This document shows positions 48,403 to 56,927 of a DNA stretch of 64,000 nucleotides, in pieces. The DNA lies in contig NZ_HG917868.1 of the NCBI RefSeq assembly GCF_000577895.1, positions 496,001 through 560,000 of the forward strand, written 5' to 3'. A model generated the notes under the pieces. The model was given only the letters and a program-made list of their open reading frames with translations. It was not told where the DNA came from and ran no database searches. Origin of the DNA: Clostridium bornimense. Lineage in GTDB: Bacteria; Bacillota; Clostridia; Clostridiales; Clostridiaceae. Each line of letters opens with the position of its first letter. Position 1 is the stretch's first letter. A program made the translations under genes and the position numbers.

Positions 48403-48705
48403 ATGGCACAGGTTAGAAGGCACAGGGCACAAGTAAGGTGAAAATTCCTCTTTGGGAGGAATTTTATTATAGTCTTGCGGACAGCAAAATGTTTTCATAT
48501 TTACTATAGATACAGAAAATATATTATAATTCGTAATCCAAGCTTCATGAAAGTACAACTTTCATGAGCTTTCTGAATGACTTTTATATTAACTTTGATA
48601 TAAATAAGAGACATAATCTAACTTATGACATTCAACTCAACACTTATAACCTAAGAAATTCTGCGGGGATTTCTTCCATCTTTGTGCCTTGCGTTCTATC
48701 AAACA
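48403..48705 (-). repeat. Dispersed non-coding element, full-length copy B
   Basis: On the minus strand it repeats copy A from the GGCACA heptamer side, through the CATGAAAGT/ACTTTCATG hairpin and the CCGCA loop, to the AAAATTCCTC/GAGGAATTTT hairpin and the right-end heptamers (48403-48433). A and B differ at many single positions but keep the hairpins, partly by paired or G-T changes. It fills the gap between two convergent genes. At its end a fragment of a bulged terminator hairpin lies at about 48370-48400. Confidence 0.85.
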
Positions 48706-48710
48706 TACTG

Positions 48711-48742
48711 AAAAAAGCTGCCACACTTTTCGTGCAACAGCT
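48711..48742 (-). terminator. Terminator of the YjiH-type gene, head of copy B
   Basis: Read on the minus strand, AGCTGTTGCAC pairs with GTGTGGCAGCT, then six T. It lies just after the stop codon of the minus gene, the same arrangement as copy A after the propeller kinase. Confidence 0.85.
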
Positions 48743-48749
48743 CCATAAT

Positions 48750-50108
48750 CTAGAATATTAAGTTTGCAGCTAATACAATGATAGGTAATGTTATTAATGT
48801 TCTAAGTATAAAAATAAGAATTAGATCTATCAATTTTATAGGAATTTTAGAACCTAATAAAAGCCCACCTACTTCGGACATATATATAAGCTGAGTTACT
48901 GATACACTTGCTATAATGAAACGAGTCATATCACTAGTTATATTAGCAGCTAATATTGAAGGTAAAAACATATCTGCAAAGCCAACAATAAGGGTTGGAG
49001 CAGCAGTAGTAGCTTCAGGAACATTAAGAAGATTTAATAACGGTATAAATGGTATACTTAACCACTGAAATAAAGGAGTATAGTTAGCTATAATAAGTGC
49101 TATAGTTCCAAAAGCCATTATTATAGGAGTAACTCCTATCCATAGATCAAGTACATTTTTAAATCCACTTGTAATAATAGATGATATATTTTTAGAGTTT
49201 TCAGCTTTATCTACTGCTTGTAAAAGTGACCATTTAAAAGTTGAAACTCCTGGTGGTACTGGACATTCTTCTTTTTTGATACTATCAGATATATATTCAT
49301 CTTTTTTTCTAGAAAGAGGTGGTATTCTAGGTATAATTATTGCTGCTATTATTCCAGCGAAAGTTATAGTTAAGTAAAAAGGTAGAAACTTATCACTAAG
49401 ACCTACTTGTGCTAAAACTACTAATGAAAATGTTATAGAAACAACGGAAAAGTTTGTTCCTATTATAGCTGCTTCTTTTTTAGTATAATAGCCTTGTTCA
49501 TATTGCTTACTAGTAAGAAGTATCCCTACGGTACCATCGCCTACCCATGAAGCGATACAGTCTACTGAAGAACGACCAGGTAGCTTAAATAATGGACGCA
49601 TTACTTTAGAAAGTAATGTACCGAAGAATTCTAATAATCCGAAATCTAATATAAGTGGTAACAATAATCCTGCAAATAAAAATACACTAAATAATGTAGG
49701 TAATAAATCAAATAGTAATGTACCACCAGTATCACCACTATAGATTATTTCTGTACCAACTTGAAAATAAGTCAGTATTGCCAATACAGCCCCAACTATT
49801 CTTGAAATAAACCATATAGGAGATATATTAAATAGATTATTTAAGAAATTATTATTAATAATAAGTTTTGGTTTAAATATTTTAGTATAGATAGATCCTA
49901 TTGCTGAAATAACTATCATAGTTGTCATAATAGCAGTAAGGTAGTTATCAAGAAGTCCTTGGAGACTATTAGATAAAAATGCTACAGCAACAGTGATATT
50001 ACCATTAATAGGTAAAGGTATCATAAACAGAAAAATTCCTATTAATGAAGGGATTAAGAATTTAAGTATTCCCATAAAGGAAAGTTTTTTTTCTTTAGTG
50101 TTAATCAT
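48750..50108 (-). CDS. YjiH-family membrane protein (nucleoside-recognition/GATE domain)
   Basis: A 452-aa integral membrane protein with about ten helices. The start is ATG 50108, preceded by AAAAAGGAG; an upstream in-frame ATG at 50147 lacks a ribosome site. The LSKVMRPLFKLPGRSSVDCIASWVGDG segment (shown here in part: LPGRSSVDCIASW) is typical of Gate/nucleoside-recognition domain proteins such as YjiH and SpmA. The transported compound is unknown. Confidence 0.82.
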   Translation of the reverse strand: MINTKEKKLSFMGILKFLIPSLIGIFLFMIPLPINGNITVAVAFLSNSLQGLLDNYLTAIMTTMIVISAIGSIYTKIFKPKLIINNNFLNNLFNISPIWFISRIVGAVLAILTYFQVGTEIIYSGDTGGTLLFDLLPTLFSVFLFAGLLLPLILDFGLLEFFGTLLSKVMRPLFKLPGRSSVDCIASWVGDGTVGILLTSKQYEQGYYTKKEAAIIGTNFSVVSITFSLVVLAQVGLSDKFLPFYLTITFAGIIAAIIIPRIPPLSRKKDEYISDSIKKEECPVPPGVSTFKWSLLQAVDKAENSKNISSIITSGFKNVLDLWIGVTPIIMAFGTIALIIANYTPLFQWLSIPFIPLLNLLNVPEATTAAPTLIVGFADMFLPSILAANITSDMTRFIIASVSVTQLIYMSEVGGLLLGSKIPIKLIDLILIFILRTLITLPIIVLAANLIF

Positions 50109-50300
50109 TTCAAAACTCCTTTTTATAATATATAAGTTAATTTTCAATAAAATATAAATATATATTCATAATCATTAATAATTATACGTAAATGCTGCAA
50201 AATGTACAGAAAAAAAATGACATATTATTATTTTGTATAAAAACTTTGAAAATATTTATATGATATACTATAATCTTGTATTTAGAGAGGTGATTATAAG

Positions 50301-50801
50301 ATGAAATTTAAATATGAGGACTTATTAGATGAATATAACTTATTAAAACTTCAAGAAGTTCAAGAAGAATTAAAGTTAATAGTTGATCAATACATGAATC
50401 AAGAAAAGTATAATGAAAGCAAAGAAGCGTTAAATAATATGATAACTATACTAGGTAGATTTGCAAAAAATAATTTCAAGGTAATGACAGATATACCTAC
50501 TGATTATTTTAATAATTATCTAGAAACTTATAGTTACTACCTTATAAATAATGTTATAACATTATTTAAGTTAGGTGAATATAAAAGTGCTATGGATATG
50601 GTAAATTATGCAGGAAAGATAAATGTTAAAGGAAATAGTGACTTTTATGCTACTTTAGATAATATGGCATTTAATTTATCAATAAAATCAGGAGAAATGC
50701 CTAAAGTGTTGTTTAAAGAACTTTATAAAGATGGATTATCTTATGAAATAGCAGTTGAAAATTTAAAAACTATAATAAATGAAGGTATGTTACCTTCATA
50801 A
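50301..50801 (+). CDS. Helical protein of unknown function
   Basis: A 166-aa soluble, mostly helical protein. AGAGAGGTGAT gives a very strong ribosome site before the ATG. Paired helices such as KYNESKEALNNMITILGRF and LGEYKSAMDMVNYAGKI look like TPR units. No signal, membrane helix or known catalytic motif is visible. It stands alone, diverging from the YjiH-type gene upstream and converging with the TPR/glycosyltransferase-like gene downstream. Confidence 0.65.
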   Translation: MKFKYEDLLDEYNLLKLQEVQEELKLIVDQYMNQEKYNESKEALNNMITILGRFAKNNFKVMTDIPTDYFNNYLETYSYYLINNVITLFKLGEYKSAMDMVNYAGKINVKGNSDFYATLDNMAFNLSIKSGEMPKVLFKELYKDGLSYEIAVENLKTIINEGMLPS

Positions 50802-50850
50802 GTAAAGTAGGATTGTTGCACATAGTGTATGACAGGTTTTTAAAATATAA

Positions 50851-50904
50851 AAGAGACTATCGCTCACGAAAATTCATTCGTTATTGCGATGGTCTCTTTA
50901 TTTT
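50851..50904. terminator. Bidirectional bulged-hairpin terminator (repeat-family type)
   Basis: AAGAGACTATCGC pairs with GCGATGGTCTCTT, with an inner ACGAA/TTCGT stem. It has T runs on both strands and serves both convergent genes. A degenerate copy of the other hairpin type (AGGATTGTTGCAC...) lies just before it at 50809-50837. Confidence 0.8.
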
Positions 50905-52166
50905 ATAGAATTTACTAAGTTTTTTTGAGGCTCTAAAGGCCAAACTTCACCATTGTTTAAAATGAATATGTAATCACAGTCTAGTATTGAGTCAAAGTTT
51001 AGATGATTTTTTTCTTCTTTAATATATATAGATATAGAATTAATTGATAAGTTTTTTACATTGCAATCTAATATCTTTTTTTCAGAAATAATTAATATAT
51101 TTGAGGAAATTTCATTTATAGATAAAATTGTTTCAGGGTTAATAGAGTTCTCAGTAATTATTATAGTAGTGAATTTTATATCAGAGCTTAATGAGAGAGA
51201 TTCTAATTCATTTATTAGTAAATCAATATTCTTTTCAGTGTAAAAATATTTAGTACCATAGAAAGAACAATTACAAGATTTATATTTTTTAAATGAATAT
51301 AGTGCTTCACTATAATGAAATAATTTAAGAAAACACATCCCTTCAATAAAAAATAAGTCTTTATGATTAGGAAAAATATTAAGCCAATAATTGATATTTT
51401 CAAGGCAGTCTTTAATTTTATTTTGTTCTAGTAGACACATAGACATGCTTACAGCTAAATAAACACTATAAACAAATTCTACATTAAATTCATGCTTGGA
51501 GTATAAAAGTGATTTTTTAAAATATGTTTCAGCACTTTTGTAATCTTGTAGATCCATAAATATTTCTCCAATACAAAAGTAATAATAACCATCCTTCTTA
51601 TTTTTCTTAATAGAATTTATAAGAGAAAATTTATAAGTATTGCTTACAATAAAATTTTCAGAAGAGAGTTTTCGTTCTAATATTATAGTGCTTTGTATAG
51701 TATTAAAATTATGATTATTTAGTGAAAAAGAAACAGTATCATTTATATATCCTTGAAATATTATATTTTTATCTACTTTAAATAGCCTTATTTCATAATA
51801 TTCATTACATGTATCATTTATATATTCTTTAATCTTAACAGCGAATCCATCATATAAGGTATCATTAAGAGAATGTAATTTGCTACATTGATCTTCATTT
51901 ATAATCTCATTAGAGTTCATAAATAGTATATAGTCACATTTACTTTGATTTAGGATATAATTTTTAGTATCTTTTATGTCACATATATTGCTGCATGTAA
52001 TTATATTTATATTGCTATATGTATCTATCAATTCATAGAGTAAAGGAAAGGTATTTGTGCAAATTAAATATATTTCAGAAACATAGGTATATAAGTTGTT
52101 TAGTGTTATTTTAATATTAGAAGACTCTGTAGTATTTATGATACACAATGCTAAAGTTTTTCGCAT
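50898..52166 (-). CDS. GT2-like glycosyltransferase fold plus TPR protein, likely non-canonical
   Basis: A 422-aa protein. The first 110 residues look like the start of a GT-A (family 2) domain (LALCIINTTESSNIKITLNNL, CDYILFMNSNEII), but the position of the usual DxD or DADE metal motif reads NSNE. The middle (about 175-310) holds TPR units (YYYFCIGEIFMDLQDYKSAETYFKKSL and two more). The last 110 residues are unassigned. Related TPR-glycosyltransferases modify peptides or cell-surface polymers; activity here is uncertain given the missing Asp pair. GGAGG lies before the ATG. Confidence 0.6.
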   Translation of the reverse strand: MRKTLALCIINTTESSNIKITLNNLYTYVSEIYLICTNTFPLLYELIDTYSNINIITCSNICDIKDTKNYILNQSKCDYILFMNSNEIINEDQCSKLHSLNDTLYDGFAVKIKEYINDTCNEYYEIRLFKVDKNIIFQGYINDTVSFSLNNHNFNTIQSTIILERKLSSENFIVSNTYKFSLINSIKKNKKDGYYYFCIGEIFMDLQDYKSAETYFKKSLLYSKHEFNVEFVYSVYLAVSMSMCLLEQNKIKDCLENINYWLNIFPNHKDLFFIEGMCFLKLFHYSEALYSFKKYKSCNCSFYGTKYFYTEKNIDLLINELESLSLSSDIKFTTIIITENSINPETILSINEISSNILIISEKKILDCNVKNLSINSISIYIKEEKNHLNFDSILDCDYIFILNNGEVWPLEPQKNLVNSIK

Positions 52167-52413
52167 AAGAACCTCCTCATAAATAATATATATCTTAATA
52201 ATAGAATATGATAAATGGTTATATTAATATTACATTTTATAAAGGAAATGATTCCATTAAATACAAGAAAATAAATAGAATAAAAACGTAAATTAAGAAA
52301 AATAAAACAAAAAATAACTATATTATATAAGTAAATTCAATAAAAAATAGAAAAAAGTTTTTTGTAAAAAGAAAGATGTAATAAAAATTATAATTAAGAA
52401 TATAATAAAGAAT

Positions 52414-52429
52414 TCAACATATATAGTGT
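52414..52429. promoter_or_regulatory. Weaker NrdR-like box
   Basis: This 16-mer ending ATATATAGTGT matches the NrdR consensus at about 13 of 16 positions, but lies about 150 bp from the strong box. It may be chance in AT-rich DNA. Confidence 0.25.
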
Positions 52430-52486
52430 AAGAAAATAATGAGCAAATGAATAAAATATTAAACAAGAGAAAGGTAATTTAATATA

Positions 52487-52518
52487 AAGCCATGTAAAAA
52501 ATTTTTTATATGGCTTTT
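52487..52518 (+). terminator. Orphan hairpin terminator upstream of nrdD
   Basis: AAGCCATgTAAAAAA pairs with TTTTTTATATGGCTT followed by TTCATTTT. No plus-strand gene precedes it in the 320 bases after the divergent start at 52166. The AT-rich stretch 52167-52486 shows no gene, so the hairpin either ends an unseen small RNA or insulates the nrdD promoter. Confidence 0.6.
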
Positions 52519-52522
52519 CATT

Positions 52523-52580
52523 TTGCAAAAGTTAAGATAAAGAGATATAATAATATACGGTTTTAAACTATATATTGTGT
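52523..52580 (+). promoter_or_regulatory. nrdD promoter with NrdR-like box
   Basis: TTGCAA (52523-52528), 17 bp, TATAAT (52546-52551). The 16-mer AAACTATATATTGTGT at 52565-52580 matches the NrdR box consensus acaCwAtATaTwGtgt at 15 of 16 positions and would overlap the transcription start region. NrdR is the ATP/dATP-sensing repressor of ribonucleotide reductase genes. Confidence 0.65.
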
Positions 52581-52596
52581 TTGGGGAGGATTACAT

Positions 52597-54714
52597 ATGC
52601 TATATGTTGTGAAAAGGGATGGGAGAAAAGTCCAATTTAATGCTGACAAAATTTCTAAAGCTATTAAGGGTTCAGCAATTGAAGGGAATATAAAATTAAA
52701 GGAAACTGCTTTATTAGATATCACTCATAAAGTTATTGAAAAAATAGAAGAAATGCGAGTGGAGTCAATAACAGTAGAAGAAATACAAAATCTTGTAGAA
52801 GCCTCTCTAAAAGAAATAGGTTATAGAGATATTGCAAATTTATATAACAGTTATAGACAAGAGAGAACAAAAGTAAGAGAAATTAAATCTGATTTGATGA
52901 GAGCTATAAGTGCTATTGGTGTAGAAACTGATAGAGATAATGCTAACGTAGGTAATAACTTTTCATCAAAATTGCTTAGAATAGCATCAGAGTCAAATAA
53001 GTGGCATAATTTAGCTATAATGCCAAAAAAATTAGCAAAAGCTCATGAAAATGGCGATTTATATTATCATGATTTAGATAGTTACAATTTGACTACAAAT
53101 TGTTTGCATATACCTACTAAAGAAGTATTAGAAAGTGGTTTTAATACTGGATATGGTTATATAAGACCACCTAAAAGAATAGAATCAGCAGCAGAGTTAT
53201 CATGTATCCTTCTGCAATCAACTCAAAATGATATGTTCGGAGGACAATCACATCCTGATTTTGATAATGATATGGCTGAATTTGTTGTGTTTACTAGAGA
53301 ACAAATAAAATCTGAATTAGAAGAGATGGAAGTTCCTGAATCGAAGATAGACCAAATAGTAGATAAAAAATTAAGAAGATCAGTAGAACAAGCAATGCAA
53401 GGAATTGTTTATAATTTAAATACGATGCATTCTAGAGCTGGGTCACAAGTACCTTTTTCATCTATAAATTTAGGAATACCTAATACAGAGGAAGCAGCTT
53501 TAGTTTGTGAAGTGTTTTTAGAAGAATATGACAAAGGATTAGGTAACGGTGAACAACCTATATTCCCTAATATAATTTTTAGAGTTAAAGATGGTGTGAA
53601 TAAGAAAGAAGGAGATCCATATTATTACTTATTTAAGATAGCTTGTAGAGTAGCATCAAAGAGAATGAATCCTACATTTATGAACATAGATGCTGATTTT
53701 AATAAAGAATATTATGATAATGGATATATGCCAGCAACTATGGGATGTAGAACTTATTTAATGAGTAATATAAATGGTGAACCAGGGACAAAAGGAAGAG
53801 GAAATATAGCACCAACAACTATAAATCTTCCAAGATTAGGTATATTAGCTGATGGTGATATTAATAAGTTCTTTGAATTATTACAAGAAAAATTAGAATT
53901 ATCAAGAGAAAGTTTACTTCATAGATATAATGTTCTAAAGATGTTGAAAGTAAAAGATTTGCCATTTGTAGCTGGTCAAGGATTAATGAAAGGCGCAGAG
54001 GGGTTATCACCTGATGATTCAATAGAACCTATATTAAAACAAGGCTCATGGGCAATTGGGTTTATTGGATTAGCAGAAACTTTAACAGCTCTTGTAGGAT
54101 CTCATCATGGTGAAACTGAAGAAGCGAGAGAATTAGGTGTAAAAATAGTAACATATATAAGAGAGTTTTGTGATGAATATAAAGAAAAAGATAGACTTAA
54201 TTGGAGTTGTTATGCAACACCAGCAGAAGGGTTATCTGGAAAATTCATCTTAAAAGATCAACAAGTATTTGGAAAAATAAAAGGAGTAACAGATAAAGAT
54301 TATTATACAAATAGTTATCATATTCCTGTAGGATATAAAATATCTATGGTTGATAAAATAAATATTGAAGCTCCTTATCATAAATTATGTAATGGTGGGC
54401 ATATAAGTTATATAGAACTAGATGGATATCCAGATGAGGAAACAATAGAAGATATAATAACTTATGCATATGGAAATACCAATATAAGTTATTTGGGTAT
54501 AAACTTCCATATAAAATATTGTAAATCTTGTGGAACATATCTAGAATCTAGTGATCACAAATGTACTAATTGTGGTAGCGAAGATATTCAAGGAATTTCT
54601 AGAGTAACAGGGTATTTAAGTTTAGATGAAAGATTTGGTAGCGGTAAAGTTGCTGAAAGAAGTGATAGAGTGTCACATACTAATGGAGAAAAAACTTATT
54701 GCGATGTACTCTAA
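52597..54714 (+). CDS. nrdD: Anaerobic (class III) ribonucleoside-triphosphate reductase
   Basis: A 705-aa glycyl-radical enzyme that makes deoxyribonucleotides without oxygen. The N-terminal ATP-cone (VVKRDGRKVQFNADKISKAI) senses ATP/dATP. The catalytic barrel includes MGCRTYLMSN and GNIAPTTINLPRL. Near the C-terminus is a four-cysteine zinc site (CKSCGTYLESSDHKCTNCG) and then the glycyl-radical loop RVTGYLSLDERFGSG, where the Gly of GYL carries the radical. GGGGAGGA precedes the ATG. The activase nrdG follows within 16 nt. Confidence 0.97.
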   Translation: MLYVVKRDGRKVQFNADKISKAIKGSAIEGNIKLKETALLDITHKVIEKIEEMRVESITVEEIQNLVEASLKEIGYRDIANLYNSYRQERTKVREIKSDLMRAISAIGVETDRDNANVGNNFSSKLLRIASESNKWHNLAIMPKKLAKAHENGDLYYHDLDSYNLTTNCLHIPTKEVLESGFNTGYGYIRPPKRIESAAELSCILLQSTQNDMFGGQSHPDFDNDMAEFVVFTREQIKSELEEMEVPESKIDQIVDKKLRRSVEQAMQGIVYNLNTMHSRAGSQVPFSSINLGIPNTEEAALVCEVFLEEYDKGLGNGEQPIFPNIIFRVKDGVNKKEGDPYYYLFKIACRVASKRMNPTFMNIDADFNKEYYDNGYMPATMGCRTYLMSNINGEPGTKGRGNIAPTTINLPRLGILADGDINKFFELLQEKLELSRESLLHRYNVLKMLKVKDLPFVAGQGLMKGAEGLSPDDSIEPILKQGSWAIGFIGLAETLTALVGSHHGETEEARELGVKIVTYIREFCDEYKEKDRLNWSCYATPAEGLSGKFILKDQQVFGKIKGVTDKDYYTNSYHIPVGYKISMVDKINIEAPYHKLCNGGHISYIELDGYPDEETIEDIITYAYGNTNISYLGINFHIKYCKSCGTYLESSDHKCTNCGSEDIQGISRVTGYLSLDERFGSGKVAERSDRVSHTNGEKTYCDVL

Positions 54715-54729
54715 GGTTTAGGAGGGTAT

Positions 54730-55227
54730 ATGGAAAAAATAAGAGTTGGTGGTATATTAGATAACTCATTGGCTAATGGAAAAGGGCTAAGAACGGTAAT
54801 CTTTTTATCAGGATGTATTCATAAGTGCAAGGGATGTCATAATAAAGAGTTACAGGATTTTAATTTTGGCATAGAAATGACAGAAGAAGAGATTTTTAAT
54901 CGTATAGAAAAGAATGCAGGAATTATAAAAGGCGTAACTTTAAGTGGTGGAGATCCTATGGAGCAGCCAATGAAATTGGTGAATTTATGTAAAAAAATTA
55001 AGACTCTAGGCTTAAATATATGGTGTTATACTGGATATTCTTTTGAGGAAATTTTAAAGTCAGATGAAAAGTCATCTTTATTGAAAGAAGTTGATGTACT
55101 AGTAGACGGAATATTTGATTTAAAAAGTAAATCAGAAAAATTAAAGTATAGAGGATCATCAAATCAAAGAATAATTGATGTTAAAGAATCTTTAACATCA
55201 AAAGAAGTAGTAGTTTTAGATTTTTAA
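54730..55227 (+). CDS. nrdG: Anaerobic RNR-activating protein (radical SAM)
   Basis: A 165-aa radical-SAM activase that creates the glycyl radical in NrdD. The cluster motif CIHKCKGC fits CX3CX2C, and the GGE-like segment reads SGGDPMEQP. Its size and place directly after nrdD are typical. GGAGGG precedes the ATG. A bulged terminator follows. Confidence 0.96.
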   Translation: MEKIRVGGILDNSLANGKGLRTVIFLSGCIHKCKGCHNKELQDFNFGIEMTEEEIFNRIEKNAGIIKGVTLSGGDPMEQPMKLVNLCKKIKTLGLNIWCYTGYSFEEILKSDEKSSLLKEVDVLVDGIFDLKSKSEKLKYRGSSNQRIIDVKESLTSKEVVVLDF

Positions 55228-55240
55228 AAGTATATATAAT

Positions 55241-55290
55241 GAGGCTGTCGCAATAACAAATGAAAATTTGTAGGCGAGGCCTCTTTTTTA
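55241..55290 (+). terminator. Bulged-hairpin terminator after nrdG, head of copy C
   Basis: GAGGCTGTCGC...ACAAAT pairs with ATTTGT...GCGAGGCCTC, followed by six T. Confidence 0.85.
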
Positions 55291-55455
55291 GTGCACAGTT
55301 TTGGAGGAAATTCCTGCGGAATTTCTGGAATTTTAAGTGTTGAGTTGAATGTTATAAGTTAGACTATGTATCTAATTTAGGATATAGTTGATATAAAAGT
55401 CATTACAGAAGGCTCATGAAAGTTGCACTTTTATGAAGCTCTGAATATATATTTG
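55241..55455 (+). repeat. Truncated copy (C) of the dispersed element
   Basis: After the bulged hairpin, the sequence follows the left half of copies A and B: a CACAG remnant, the GAAATTC/GAATTTC hairpin, a long shared middle, and the CATGAAAGT/ACTTTTATG hairpin, where one C-to-T change keeps pairing as G-T. Then similarity fades. The right half and terminal heptamers are missing. The rest of the gap to 55740 is AT-rich leader sequence. Confidence 0.75.
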
Positions 55456-55759
55456 CATAGGATTATATATAGAGTTAAGCTTATATTATTACCTGTTCTA
55501 ATTAAGTAGTGGTAAAACTGTATCTCTTCCATTTGAATATATAGTAAATTTTAAATACAAGTTAGGATTTTTATAGTAAAATAAGTATATAATTAAAATA
55601 ATAAATGAGAATATTATGGATAAAATAATGATTATAATTTATTGTTAATGGGATTTCCCAGATTTTTTACAAGAAATGATAGAGAGATGTAAATATAATA
55701 TAGTATACTTAGTAATAGGATAACAAAAGATAAAGTCTAAAAAGAAGGAGGTTATATTT

Positions 55760-56128
55760 ATGAATAATAATGTTGAGTTATGTCAATGTAAAGAAGTACA
55801 GGATCAAGTAGTGAAAAATATAAAAGAGTCTATTCCAGATGAAGCCGTTGTTCAAAAATTAGCGGAATTATTTAAGGTTTTTGGAGATGGAACACGATTA
55901 AAAATAATTTATGCATTACTTCAAAAGGAGCTATGTGTTTGTGATATATGTGAAATAGTAGAAATGAGTCAATCATCTGTATCTCATCAATTGAGACTAT
56001 TAAAGACGACAGGTCTTGTAAAATACAGAAAAGAAGGAAAAACTGTTTTTTATTCATTAGATGATGAGCATGTTAATAGTATATTTAGTGTAGGTTTATC
56101 ACATATAAAACATAAGTTAAATATATAG
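55760..56128 (+). CDS. ArsR/SmtB-family metalloregulator
   Basis: A 122-aa winged-helix repressor. ELCVCDICEIV in the alpha-3 region has the CxC site (CVC plus a further Cys) that binds soft metals such as Cd, Pb, Zn or As(III) in CadC/ArsR proteins. An N-terminal LCQC pair could complete a CadC-like site. The DNA helix reads MSQSSVSHQLRLLKTTGLV. AAGGAGG precedes the ATG. No metal exporter gene is next to it; the P-type ATPase at 20 kb is too far to link. Confidence 0.9.
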   Translation: MNNNVELCQCKEVQDQVVKNIKESIPDEAVVQKLAELFKVFGDGTRLKIIYALLQKELCVCDICEIVEMSQSSVSHQLRLLKTTGLVKYRKEGKTVFYSLDDEHVNSIFSVGLSHIKHKLNI

Positions 56129-56131
56129 TTG

Positions 56132-56767
56132 TTACAATAAACTTTTTAGTAGAATTACGTTTTCACTAGGAAAAGAAGAATTATTAATTTCTAGAACATT
56201 ATCATTAATTTTGTAACAAGAATCTACGTAAATTAGAAACTTGTCTATTGTATCTAGTGATGATGATGAAGGAGATTTATATAACATTGGAATAGATATT
56301 TTTGGCTTGATTAAATTAATTATTTCAAAAGCGGTTTTACCATTTATGGTAAAATTACCGCCTATGGGAATTAGTAATATATCTATATTTCCTAAAAGAG
56401 ATAACTGTTCTTTTGATGGTATGTGTCCTAAGTAGCCAAGGTGAGTTATGTTAATATTATCAAAAAAGTAAGAGAAAATTATATTTTCACCTCTTAGATG
56501 TCCTTTATAAGTATCTTGAAAAGAAGTAATTCCTTTAATTTTTACATCTCGAAAAGAGTAATCTCCGCAATTAACTACAGGTGAAAATGTACTCTTTATG
56601 AACTTAGTATCATTATATTCAGAATAAGCATTGCTAAATGTAACTATATCTATAGATGAATTTTTAAATACAGTATTATAAATTTCTTTAGTTGGATTTG
56701 TTAGTATTTTTGTACCTAGAGATGTTTTGAAAACAAAGGTTGATTCACTAATATACTCAATAATCAT
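56132..56767 (-). CDS. Metallo-beta-lactamase-fold protein lacking metal ligands
   Basis: A 211-aa protein with the shape of UlaG-like MBL-fold hydrolases: an early ILTNP strand, a ligand loop, then HLGYLGH, and later LLIPIGGNFTINGKTAFEII and PKISIPMLYK. In active members these read THxHxDH, HLGDLGH and IPMHYK. Here the first is FSNAYSEYND, the middle Asp is Tyr and the last His is Leu, so no metal site is evident. The gene is otherwise intact. AAGGAG precedes the ATG. It converges with the ArsR gene, stops three bases apart. I call it a probable pseudoenzyme. Confidence 0.75.
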   Translation of the reverse strand: MIIEYISESTFVFKTSLGTKILTNPTKEIYNTVFKNSSIDIVTFSNAYSEYNDTKFIKSTFSPVVNCGDYSFRDVKIKGITSFQDTYKGHLRGENIIFSYFFDNINITHLGYLGHIPSKEQLSLLGNIDILLIPIGGNFTINGKTAFEIINLIKPKISIPMLYKSPSSSSLDTIDKFLIYVDSCYKINDNVLEINNSSFPSENVILLKSLL

Positions 56768-56927
56768 ATAAAATTAATCTCCTTATATTAGAATATAACA
56801 TTATTTTAAGCAATATATTATAAATTATACGAATATAAAATGAAGGATATTTTGAAATAGTAGTTAAGATGAGTTTTTTATAAAGCTAGACTATGAAGTT
56901 AATATTTAAAGAATGGAAGTGAAGATT

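Noticed and set aside
48292-48558. An 88-codon minus-strand frame across the YhgE terminator and repeat copy B
   Set aside because: It runs through a terminator stem and repeat sequence; composition is not protein-like.
48564-48761. A 65-codon open frame on the plus strand inside repeat copy B
   Set aside because: It lies within a non-coding repeat, crosses its hairpins, is not preserved in copy A and has no ribosome site.
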